A DNA stretch of 23,046 nucleotides, taken from NCBI GenBank assembly GCA_965151315.1, contig CBCTZG010000042.1:1-23046 (forward strand), written 5' to 3'. This stretch comes from Avimonoglobus sp965151315. GTDB lineage: Bacteria; Bacillota; Clostridia; UBA1381. A model generated the notes under the pieces. It saw nothing but the letters and a program-made list of their open reading frames with translations, made no database searches and was not told the origin of the DNA. A program made the position numbers and the translations under genes. Shown here one piece after another: positions 7,344 through 14,331 of the stretch. Every line of letters begins with the position of its first letter. The stretch's first letter is position 1.

Positions 7344-7637
7344 ATGGACTATATCTCTCAAATTTTTGAAAGGGCAAACTTACAGCAAATTTGTTCTTTT
7401 TTAATGTACGGCTCAGAATGCGCTTTTGAAGCAAAAAGCTATAAACAACGGCTTCGCGAAGCCAGCGACGCAATTAATACAGTTATCAGAGAAAATTTTC
7501 CTAAAGTATTGGAATTCGAATCAATTACAGATCGAATCCAAAATTATATAGGCGAATCCGAAAACGTCTATATGGAAATCGGGCTGCAATGCGGACTTTT
7601 GCTGGCTGCACAGATTTTAGAAAATCTAAAAAAATAA
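7344..7637 (+). CDS. Small uncharacterised helical protein (possibly DUF6809-like)
   Basis: This 97-aa soluble, mainly helical protein has no signal peptide or membrane segment. AGAGGTG (7331-7337) sits 6 nt before ATG 7344, so the GTG at 7335 is part of the Shine-Dalgarno rather than the start. The C-terminal part (ENVYMEIGLQCGLLLAAQIL, about 72-91) resembles, from memory, the F/Y-x-x-G-x-x-x-G-x-x-L-x-x-E pattern of short DUF6809-type proteins common in Clostridia; I cannot test this. It is transcribed from a near-consensus promoter divergent from an HTH gene and ends on a terminator. The pair is visibly more AT-rich than the genes around it, which suggests a separate origin. Function unknown. 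Confidence 0.75.
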   Translation: MDYISQIFERANLQQICSFLMYGSECAFEAKSYKQRLREASDAINTVIRENFPKVLEFESITDRIQNYIGESENVYMEIGLQCGLLLAAQILENLKK

Positions 7638-7668
7638 CTGCAGGCAACAGGGAGCTGTTGCCTGCAGT
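7637..7668. terminator. Terminator at the end of the division/wall operon
   Basis: A perfect 14-bp stem (ACTGCAGGCAACAG with CTGTTGCCTGCAGT, loop GGAG). On the minus strand it is followed by a run of T's (complement of 7627-7634), ending the operon. On the plus strand it lies at the stop codon of the 97-aa gene, with a weaker T-run (7675-7678). Confidence 0.85.
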
Positions 7669-7669
7669 G

Positions 7670-8011
7670 TCACGTTTTCCTCCAATGGGCTAAATTGCCC
7701 AGAACCATACCAGCTATGGAAATCACAAAATACGCCGGCACATAAATCCAGCCGGAGGTATTATGCAGCCCATCCATAAATATGAGAACTATGGGTATAA
7801 ATAGAATCGTCAAAGCCACGGAAAACAACAAATGGAACTGCTGCCGCAAGGCAAACAGGATGGACGCAAATAGGCACGTCAGCGGCATAACTGCCAGCAG
7901 TAAAACCATCAGAAGACCTGTACTGCAGAACTGGGTCAGCCTTGCAGCAGTAATGGGTATATAAAAAATCAATCCGCAAATCAAAAGATACGGCCACATC
8001 TTTTTACACAT
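7670..8011 (-). CDS. Small four-helix membrane protein following murG
   Basis: This 113-aa hydrophobic protein has about four predicted membrane segments (roughly residues 5-20, 27-50, 56-80 and 86-105) and a basic end (AHWRKT). ATG 8011 follows AAGGGGG (8022-8028) at about 10 nt; the TTG at 8020 would leave almost no spacing. It starts 17 nt after the murG stop and ends at the operon terminator, so it is co-transcribed with the lipid II genes. I do not recognise the family. Its place suggests a role at the membrane in envelope assembly, but that rests on context alone. Confidence 0.7.
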   Translation of the reverse strand: MCKKMWPYLLICGLIFYIPITAARLTQFCSTGLLMVLLLAVMPLTCLFASILFALRQQFHLLFSVALTILFIPIVLIFMDGLHNTSGWIYVPAYFVISIAGMVLGNLAHWRKT

Positions 8012-8028
8012 TGCCGGCAAGCCCCCTT

Positions 8029-9129
8029 TTATTTTGTCATCTTCAGTACAAGCTGGTAGATAGACTCTAACGCATCCGTTTTTGCTAATTTCTGCACATT
8101 GGCGCCCATTTCAACTAACGCCGACGGATCGGACACCATCTCCATAATTTTTTTATACAGCGTTTCCGGCGTCAGGGCGTCCTCCGTAATTACCGCGGCA
8201 CCGCCATGGGCCTCAAACTCCCGGGCATTCTGCTCCTGATGATTCCGCACTACGTTGGGAGACGGAATCAAAATCGATGGCTTGCCCAGCGCGGCAATTT
8301 CGCTTACCGTAATAGCGCCGGAACGGGCTACAACCAAATCGGCCGCGGCCATCACCTGGGCCATGTTATCAATATACGGCACCACCTGTATATCATCCCG
8401 CAGCTGAATATTCTCATCCCGCAGTCTTTGGTTAATTTGCTGATAATTCCGGTCGCCGGTTCCAAATAGTACCTGGACCTTATTTTCCCCATTGATTTTC
8501 CGTAATACGCCGATCATCGTTTCATTGATTTTTTCCGCCCCCAGACTGCCGCCAAACACTAGGACAAACGGCTTTTGAGAAAGCCCCAGACTTTTTCTGG
8601 CCTGGGCAGCATTGGCTTTTAAAATCTCCTCCCGGATGGGATTTCCTGTCAGCACACATTTTTCAGGGACTTTCATGTGATTCATAGTTTCCTGAAAACT
8701 CACGGCAACGTAGTTCACATACTTTTCCGCCCCTCGGACTGTCAGACCGGGATAAACATTCTGCTCATGGATGAGCGCCGGGACATGGAGCTTAGCGGCC
8801 GCCATGGCTACCGGGCCGCTGACATATCCGCCGGTGCACACCACGGCGTCCGGCTGGAATTCCCGCATAATGTTCCGGCATTCCCGACGAGATTGGACCA
8901 GCTTAAACAGCACAGCCGCATTTCTCCAAAGACGCCGCCGGTCGAAGCCCTGGATATCAATATACTGAATGGGATAGCCCGCCTTCGGCACTAGCTTTGT
9001 CTCCAGTCCCCGTTTTGTTCCAATAAACAAGGCTTCAAAATTCGGCTCCTGCCCGCGGATATAATCCGCAATCGAAATTGCCGGATTGATATGTCCGCCT
9101 GTGCCGCCGCCGGCAAATAAAATCCGCAT
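8029..9129 (-). CDS. murG: UDP-N-acetylglucosamine-undecaprenyl-PP-MurNAc-pentapeptide transferase
   Basis: MurG (366 aa) adds GlcNAc from UDP-GlcNAc to lipid I on the inner membrane face, giving lipid II. The N-terminal GGGTGGHINPA (7-17) is the glycine-rich lipid I/phosphate loop. FGGSLGAEKIN is the second Gly-rich loop, and ARSGAITVSEIAALGKP with NVVRNHQEQNA forms the UDP-GlcNAc pocket of the GT28 family. The ATG at 9129 follows an AAAGGA-type site at 10 nt and lies 18 nt after ftsW. Its length matches the family. Confidence 0.97.
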   Translation of the reverse strand: MRILFAGGGTGGHINPAISIADYIRGQEPNFEALFIGTKRGLETKLVPKAGYPIQYIDIQGFDRRRLWRNAAVLFKLVQSRRECRNIMREFQPDAVVCTGGYVSGPVAMAAAKLHVPALIHEQNVYPGLTVRGAEKYVNYVAVSFQETMNHMKVPEKCVLTGNPIREEILKANAAQARKSLGLSQKPFVLVFGGSLGAEKINETMIGVLRKINGENKVQVLFGTGDRNYQQINQRLRDENIQLRDDIQVVPYIDNMAQVMAAADLVVARSGAITVSEIAALGKPSILIPSPNVVRNHQEQNAREFEAHGGAAVITEDALTPETLYKKIMEMVSDPSALVEMGANVQKLAKTDALESIYQLVLKMTK

Positions 9130-9147
9130 GACTTTCCATTCCTTTCC

Positions 9148-10311
9148 CTATTTTTCTATACCACGCCTGGAATATCGGGATACGCTAAGCACGATTCCCA
9201 TTTCCGCTAGCAGGATCATGATTGCCGTACCGCCATAGCTGAAAAACGGCAGTGAAATACCTGTATTGGGAATACTAGAGGTTACTACCGCGATATTAAA
9301 TATGGTCTGAATCGCGATTTGAGCCATGATCCCTACCACGATTAAGCTACCAAAGGTGTCCGGTGCGTCCATAGCAATTTTGATCCCCCGCATGATCAGC
9401 GCAATAAACAAGCCAATGATCAGCGCCGCACCGATCAGGCCCAGTTCCTCACAAATAATCGCGAAAATGAAATCATTATAGGGCTCCGGCAAATAGGTGT
9501 ATTTCTGTACGCTTTGGGCCAGTCCCCGGCCGAAAATGCCGCCGGAGCCAATGGCGTAAAGCCCCTGCACCACCTGATACCCGGTATCCTGCGTATCCGC
9601 GAAGGGATTTAAAAAGCTGGTTACCCGTTCCCAGCGAACCGGATCCATGCGAACCAGCAGGAATCCCACAGGCGCGCCGGCCAGTGCCGCGCCAATAAAA
9701 AATTTAATATTGGCGCCCCCTACGATCATGACAATAACCGCCATACCGCAGATAATAATCGTGGCGCTCAAATGGGTCTCCATCAAAAGCAGGATTGCCG
9801 TAACGCCGATCCAGCAGAAAAAGGGCAGCATTCCCCGGAATTTCTGAATCTCATATTTTCGGTCTTCGATCATCGCCGCAAAAAACATTACAATGGCCAG
9901 CTTCATCAGCTCTGACGGCTGCAGCTCTGTAAAATACAAATTCAGCCAACGCCGGGAACCGTTATGCTCTACACCAATTTTGGGAATAAACACCATTGCC
10001 AGCAGCACAAGACAGATAATCATAAACAGCCGGGTATGGGGTTTGTACATCCGGTAGTCGATCCTGGAAATGATGATCATCGCAATAAAACCCACTGCGA
10101 CAAACTGCAGCTGCTTTAAAAAGAAATAATAGGAATTTCCAAATTTTGTATTTCCCGTAGGGGCTGACGCGGATAGCAGCATGATCATCCCCACGCACAC
10201 CATCACGATCACCAGTGTTAAAAACGTATAATCCATTTCCGCGCGTTTCCGCTTAAGCCTGACCACCTTTTGAGCGGCCGCCGGCGGGGTTTTTCTGATT
10301 TTTTTCACCAT
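9148..10311 (-). CDS. ftsW: SEDS peptidoglycan glycosyltransferase FtsW/SpoVE
   Basis: A 387-aa polytopic SEDS protein that polymerises lipid II at the septum with its class B PBP partner. Family signatures: NGSRRWL (117-123), LQPSELMKL (130-138), GYQVVQGLYAIGSGG (244-258), PEPYNDFIFA with the catalytic-type Asp280, and NTGISLPFFSYGG (349-361). A basic cytoplasmic N-terminus (about 25 aa) precedes the first helix. AGGTGG lies 7 nt before the ATG. In spore formers this slot may hold SpoVE; sequence alone does not separate the two. It follows mraY by 30 nt, with no murD between. Confidence 0.93.
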   Translation of the reverse strand: MVKKIRKTPPAAAQKVVRLKRKRAEMDYTFLTLVIVMVCVGMIMLLSASAPTGNTKFGNSYYFFLKQLQFVAVGFIAMIIISRIDYRMYKPHTRLFMIICLVLLAMVFIPKIGVEHNGSRRWLNLYFTELQPSELMKLAIVMFFAAMIEDRKYEIQKFRGMLPFFCWIGVTAILLLMETHLSATIIICGMAVIVMIVGGANIKFFIGAALAGAPVGFLLVRMDPVRWERVTSFLNPFADTQDTGYQVVQGLYAIGSGGIFGRGLAQSVQKYTYLPEPYNDFIFAIICEELGLIGAALIIGLFIALIMRGIKIAMDAPDTFGSLIVVGIMAQIAIQTIFNIAVVTSSIPNTGISLPFFSYGGTAIMILLAEMGIVLSVSRYSRRGIEK

Positions 10312-10341
10312 ATTTTTACCACCTAACGCATTATCCAGTTC

Positions 10342-11412
10342 TTACAGTTCATTCTGCACTGGCGCCAATCCAGCTAAAACCCCGCCCGCATACGGCGCTA
10401 ACGCAACTACACTGAGTACACAAAGTGCCACTGTCACTAAGGTAAACACCAGTACGATTTTTTTCTCCTTCCAACCGCACATTTCAAAATGATGATGGAT
10501 CGGGCTCATTTTGAAAATCCGCTTCCCCGTCAATTTAAACGAGGCCACCTGTAAAATAACAGACAGCGCCTCAAACAGATACACAAACCCCGCAATGACT
10601 AGAATTAGCGGCATCCGCAGACCTACGGCCATTACAGAGACTGCGCCGCCCAAAAACAAGGAGCCTGTATCGCCCATAAAGACCTTGGCCGGATATTTAT
10701 TAAACAGCAAAAATCCCAGGCAGCCGCCCATGACCGCCAGGCCAAATAAAAATGTGCTGTCGTTCAAAAGCCATAGTCCGGCCAGGGCAAAGAATAAAGA
10801 TACCACCGTAGTTATACTGGCCGCCAGGCCGTCCAGGCCATCGGTAAGATTGACCGCATTGACCGTCCCAGTCACCACAATTAAGATAAAGGGGATGTAC
10901 AGCCACCAAGGCATAGAAACCGCTCTATCCCAAAATGGAATAATAATTTTTGTTTCCAGGCTGCCGGTCATATTCAAAACTACCACATACACAATGGCTA
11001 AAACGGCCTGCATGAAAAATTTCTGGGACGCGGTCAGCCCCAGATTCCGCTTTTTCACGACCTTGATATAATCGTCGATCAGCCCAATGGCGCCAAAGCC
11101 CAGCGAGATCAAAAGCATCATCAAAAGGTGTACCTCATACCGGACGGCCAGCGCCACCGCTATAGCCACCGTAACGCCGGCAATAAACAAAATTCCGCCC
11201 ATGGTAGGCGTACCTGCTTTTTTCTGATGCCACTTCGGTCCATCCTCTAAAATCTGCTGGCCAAATTTCAGCTTATGCAGCCAAGGGATCAAAACCGGCC
11301 CTAAAATTGCCGTGACCAAAAACGCCATCACCAGCGGCAGCAGTTCCGCCCAATGCTCCCGCAAGACGCCGCCCAGCTGCGCGGCCATAGCTCCTAGTGC
11401 TTCAGCATACAT
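10342..11412 (-). CDS. mraY: Phospho-N-acetylmuramoyl-pentapeptide transferase
   Basis: MraY (356 aa) transfers phospho-MurNAc-pentapeptide to undecaprenyl phosphate, forming lipid I. Conserved Asp clusters and loops are present: GLIDDYIK (110-117), NAVNLTDGLDGLA (185-197), FMGDTGS (245-251) and PIHHHFE (304-310), plus about ten membrane helices. I chose ATG 11412 because AAGGAGG sits 9 nt upstream; it overlaps the end of murF by 11 bp, which implies translational coupling. The frame stays open upstream inside murF, but that part is out-of-frame coding sequence. The N-terminus is about 20-25 aa longer than in compact homologues. Confidence 0.95.
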   Translation of the reverse strand: MYAEALGAMAAQLGGVLREHWAELLPLVMAFLVTAILGPVLIPWLHKLKFGQQILEDGPKWHQKKAGTPTMGGILFIAGVTVAIAVALAVRYEVHLLMMLLISLGFGAIGLIDDYIKVVKKRNLGLTASQKFFMQAVLAIVYVVVLNMTGSLETKIIIPFWDRAVSMPWWLYIPFILIVVTGTVNAVNLTDGLDGLAASITTVVSLFFALAGLWLLNDSTFLFGLAVMGGCLGFLLFNKYPAKVFMGDTGSLFLGGAVSVMAVGLRMPLILVIAGFVYLFEALSVILQVASFKLTGKRIFKMSPIHHHFEMCGWKEKKIVLVFTLVTVALCVLSVVALAPYAGGVLAGLAPVQNEL

Positions 11413-12793
11413 GCGTGTGTGCCTCCTTATCTTTGATCTGCGCGCAGATTGTTTCAAAATGCATTCCCCGGGAGGCTTTGACCAATACCATATCCCCATC
11501 CCGGAGATATTTGTTAATCTCCGCTGCCAGCCCTGCCGTGGATGGAAAACAAAATACATTTTCCATACCGGCGTCCCGGGCGCCGGCAGCCAGATGCGCC
11601 GCGTTTTCCCCCGCTGTGAACAGCATATCCGCACCGCTTTTCCACACCTCGCCGCCCAGCTCATAATGGGCGGTTTTTGCAAACCGGCCCATTTCCAGCA
11701 TATCGCCCAGTACCGCGATTTTCCGGGCTGCTTTTGTCGACGCCAGCACCCGCAGGGACGCCTTGATGGAATCCGGCGACGCGTTGTAGCAGTCGTTGAT
11801 AATCGTGATCCCGCCGGCTTTTTCAATGGACATCCGCATTTCCGTCAGGCTGAACGCCGCGATCCCCCGGATAATCTTCTCCATGGGGATCCCAAAATGC
11901 CGTCCCACACAAATGGCCGCCAGGGCATTATAGATGTTATGTACCCCAGCGGTGGGGATATAGACCGCATGACCAATCCCATCCAGCTTTACTGTAAACC
12001 GAGAGCCGTCAATTCCTAAATTCTGAATATTCTCCGCCCGCACGTCGCAGTCCGGGTTTTTGATCCCAAAGGTGACTACCGGATAGGGATCATTGCGCCG
12101 GACCTTACGCAGGAATGGATCATCCCCATTGACCACCAGCAGGTTTTCCGGGCCGAAATAATCGCAGATTTCCATTTTCGCCTGGAATATCCCCTCTTGA
12201 GAGCCTAAATTTTCAATATGTGACATGCCAATATTGGTAATTACAGCTACATCCGGCCGGGCGATCTCCACTAGGTCATGGATCTCCCCCGGAGCCGACA
12301 TGCCCATTTCCAAAACGGCCATTTCATGCTCCTTTTCCAGGCCAAATACAGTCAAGGGCAGACCGATTTCATTATTAAAATTTCCCTGGGTTTTTAACGT
12401 ACGGTAGGCGGTAGCCAGCACAGACGCCAGCATATCCTTTGTAGTGGTTTTCCCTACGCTGCCCGTCACACCGACAGTTGGAACATTATGAAGGGCTTTA
12501 TACTTCCGGGCAACATCAGCCAAGGCCCGCCGTGTATCCGCCACTCGAATCACGGTTTTCTCCGGGAACGGCTGGATATCCCGCCCAGTCAGGCAAAAAT
12601 CTGCGCCAGCTTCCAAGGCTTTTTCAATATAGTCATGGCCGTCAAAATTTTCTCCTGCCAGCGGAATAAACAGCGCCCCCGCTTCCACCTTTCTGGAATC
12701 CGTAGTCACAGAGCCAATCCGCCGTCCCGCGTCTCCGCAAATCAGGCGGCCGTCTGTAGCCTCCAGCACATCGGCAACGGTAATCTTTTGCAT
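11402..12793 (-). CDS. murF: UDP-MurNAc-tripeptide D-alanyl-D-alanine ligase
   Basis: MurF (463 aa) adds D-Ala-D-Ala to the UDP-MurNAc tripeptide in the cytoplasm with ATP. It shows the N-terminal substrate motif TTDSRKVEAGALFIPL (30-45), P-loop GVTGSVGKTTTKD (108-120), GNFNNEIGLPLT, and the C-terminal NDCYNASPDSIKA and LGDMLEMG motifs of the Mur ligase family. The TDSRKV and NNEIG signatures separate MurF from MurE. The ATG at 12793 follows GAAAGGA at about 10 nt and lies 26 nt after the murE stop. Confidence 0.96.
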   Translation of the reverse strand: MQKITVADVLEATDGRLICGDAGRRIGSVTTDSRKVEAGALFIPLAGENFDGHDYIEKALEAGADFCLTGRDIQPFPEKTVIRVADTRRALADVARKYKALHNVPTVGVTGSVGKTTTKDMLASVLATAYRTLKTQGNFNNEIGLPLTVFGLEKEHEMAVLEMGMSAPGEIHDLVEIARPDVAVITNIGMSHIENLGSQEGIFQAKMEICDYFGPENLLVVNGDDPFLRKVRRNDPYPVVTFGIKNPDCDVRAENIQNLGIDGSRFTVKLDGIGHAVYIPTAGVHNIYNALAAICVGRHFGIPMEKIIRGIAAFSLTEMRMSIEKAGGITIINDCYNASPDSIKASLRVLASTKAARKIAVLGDMLEMGRFAKTAHYELGGEVWKSGADMLFTAGENAAHLAAGARDAGMENVFCFPSTAGLAAEINKYLRDGDMVLVKASRGMHFETICAQIKDKEAHTHVC

Positions 12794-12819
12794 ACCTTAA
12801 ACATCCTTTCCAACAATAT

Positions 12820-14274
12820 TTAAACGCGGCTTGATCGCTTTTGCTCCAGATACTGCCAAATGATTTCCCGCTCATCAAAATGCCGCTTTTCTTGGCCAAT
12901 AATCTGATACGTTTCCTGTCCCTTTCCCGCCAGCACCACCACGTCGTCCTTCCGGGCCAGGGATAGTGCCTCTTGGATCGCCTTCCGGCGGTCAGGCACC
13001 ACAATAAAGTTTTCCATGCCCTCCATTCCCGCTAAAATATCCTGAATGATCGCCAGCGGATTTTCTGTCCGTGGGTTGTCAGAGGTGACGACGGCCAAAT
13101 CCGCTAGTTTTCCCGCAATGCCGCCCATCTGAGGGCGCTTTGTTTTATCCCGGTCGCCGCCGCAGCCAAATACCACGATCACCCGTCCCCGGGCAAAGCC
13201 TCGGACGGCTTGTAAAATTTTTTCTAACCCATCGGGAGAATGGGCGTAGTCGATCAGTACCGTATAGTCCTGCCCAATAGGCACAACCTCCGCCCGGCCC
13301 CGAACGCCGCCGGCCTTCTCCAGACCAGCCTGGATTGCTTCCGCCGGGATTCCCAGCGCCGCGCCCGCGCCAATAGCAGACAGCGCGTTATATACGCTGA
13401 ACGCCCCAGGAATGGCTAGCCTTACCGGATAAATCAGTCCCCGCTCTGCGGCGGAAAATTCTACGCCGCCGGCAGAAAGCCGGATATTCCCTGCCATAAC
13501 ATCCGCCTTGCGCAGACCGGTAGTCAGTACTGGACAGGGCGCTTCTCCGGCAATTTCCCGGCCGCCGGCGTCGTCAATATTGACAACTCCTACGTCCGAT
13601 ATGGAAAACAATTTTTTCTTTGCCGCTAAATACGCATCCATGGTTCCGTGAAAATCCAGATGATCCTGGGTGAGATTTGTGAATACCCCCACCCGGTACC
13701 GGCAGCCGTATACCCGGTCTAATTCCAGTCCATGGGAGGAGACCTCCATCACCGCATATTCCACCCCGCGCCTGACAAAGGCCGCAAAAATCTGGTGAAG
13801 CTCCAGAGCGTCCGGGGTGGTAGGCGTGGTGCTGGTGATCGGCAGTGGTTTTCCGCAGGCGGCGATTTCGTTTGTGCCAATCAGGCCGGTCCGATAACCG
13901 GCCGCGTTTAAAATACTCTGGATTAAATACGTCACTGTAGTTTTGCCATTGGTGCCTGTAACACCGATCAGCTTCAGCTTTCGGGCCGGATGGCCGTAAA
14001 ACGCGGCAGCAAGGCCGGCCAAAGCCTGCCTTGGGTTTTCGGCATACACATATGGTACATTTGCTGCCGGCCGGCTTCGGGCTACAATTACCACGGCCCC
14101 CTGCCGGATTGCCATATCCACATACCGGGCCCCGTCGTCAGCCTCTCCCGGCACCGCCACAAACACATTGCCCGGCTGTACCTTCCGGGAGTCGTACGCG
14201 ATCCCGGTAATTTCCAGCGCCGGATTCAGCGCTGGACAGGATTTTCCAAATAACTCTGCTGCTAAAATAAGAAT
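12820..14274 (-). CDS. murE: UDP-MurNAc-L-Ala-D-Glu:meso-diaminopimelate ligase, apparently ATT-initiated
   Basis: MurE adds the third stem-peptide residue. Motifs (484-aa numbering): EITGIAYDSRKVQPG near 23-37, P-loop GVTGTNGKTT (104-113), YAHSPDGL near 343-350, and DNPRTE (399-404). DNPR is the meso-DAP signature, so meso-DAP peptidoglycan is expected. The only standard in-frame start is GTG 14166, which would delete the first 36 residues, including the DSRK uridine-binding segment. The frame continues upstream without a stop to 14334. GGAGG (14282-14286) lies 7 nt before an ATT codon at 14274, and starting there gives the normal family length. I therefore favour ATT initiation. The alternatives are the shorter GTG form or a base error nearby. 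Confidence 0.9.
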   Translation of the reverse strand: MLILAAELFGKSCPALNPALEITGIAYDSRKVQPGNVFVAVPGEADDGARYVDMAIRQGAVVIVARSRPAANVPYVYAENPRQALAGLAAAFYGHPARKLKLIGVTGTNGKTTVTYLIQSILNAAGYRTGLIGTNEIAACGKPLPITSTTPTTPDALELHQIFAAFVRRGVEYAVMEVSSHGLELDRVYGCRYRVGVFTNLTQDHLDFHGTMDAYLAAKKKLFSISDVGVVNIDDAGGREIAGEAPCPVLTTGLRKADVMAGNIRLSAGGVEFSAAERGLIYPVRLAIPGAFSVYNALSAIGAGAALGIPAEAIQAGLEKAGGVRGRAEVVPIGQDYTVLIDYAHSPDGLEKILQAVRGFARGRVIVVFGCGGDRDKTKRPQMGGIAGKLADLAVVTSDNPRTENPLAIIQDILAGMEGMENFIVVPDRRKAIQEALSLARKDDVVVLAGKGQETYQIIGQEKRHFDEREIIWQYLEQKRSSRV

Positions 14275-14281
14275 CCGCTTC

Positions 14282-14286
14282 CCTCC
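14282..14286 (-). promoter_or_regulatory. Shine-Dalgarno that defines the non-standard murE start
   Basis: GGAGG on the minus strand, followed by 7 nt and an in-frame ATT (14274-14272). No ATG, GTG or TTG in the murE frame lies within reach of it. Nearby ATGs at 14306 and 14293 are in the other two frames. Confidence 0.6.
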
Positions 14287-14331
14287 AAAACATTCTGATT
14301 TTCCATCTTTTGTGTTTTGGAGCTTTTCTCG

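Noticed and set aside
11413..11826. Upstream in-frame extension of mraY to 494 aa
   Set aside because: It overlaps murF out of frame, and a strong AAGGAGG precedes ATG 11412.
11312..12019. 235-aa plus-strand frame antisense to murF and mraY
   Set aside because: The sense strand is fully accounted for by two conserved genes; no domain or start signal.
14262..14306. 14-codon leader frame (ATG 14306, minus strand) overlapping the murE start
   Set aside because: No ribosome-binding site; kept only as a possible sign of an indel or coupling in the murE finding.
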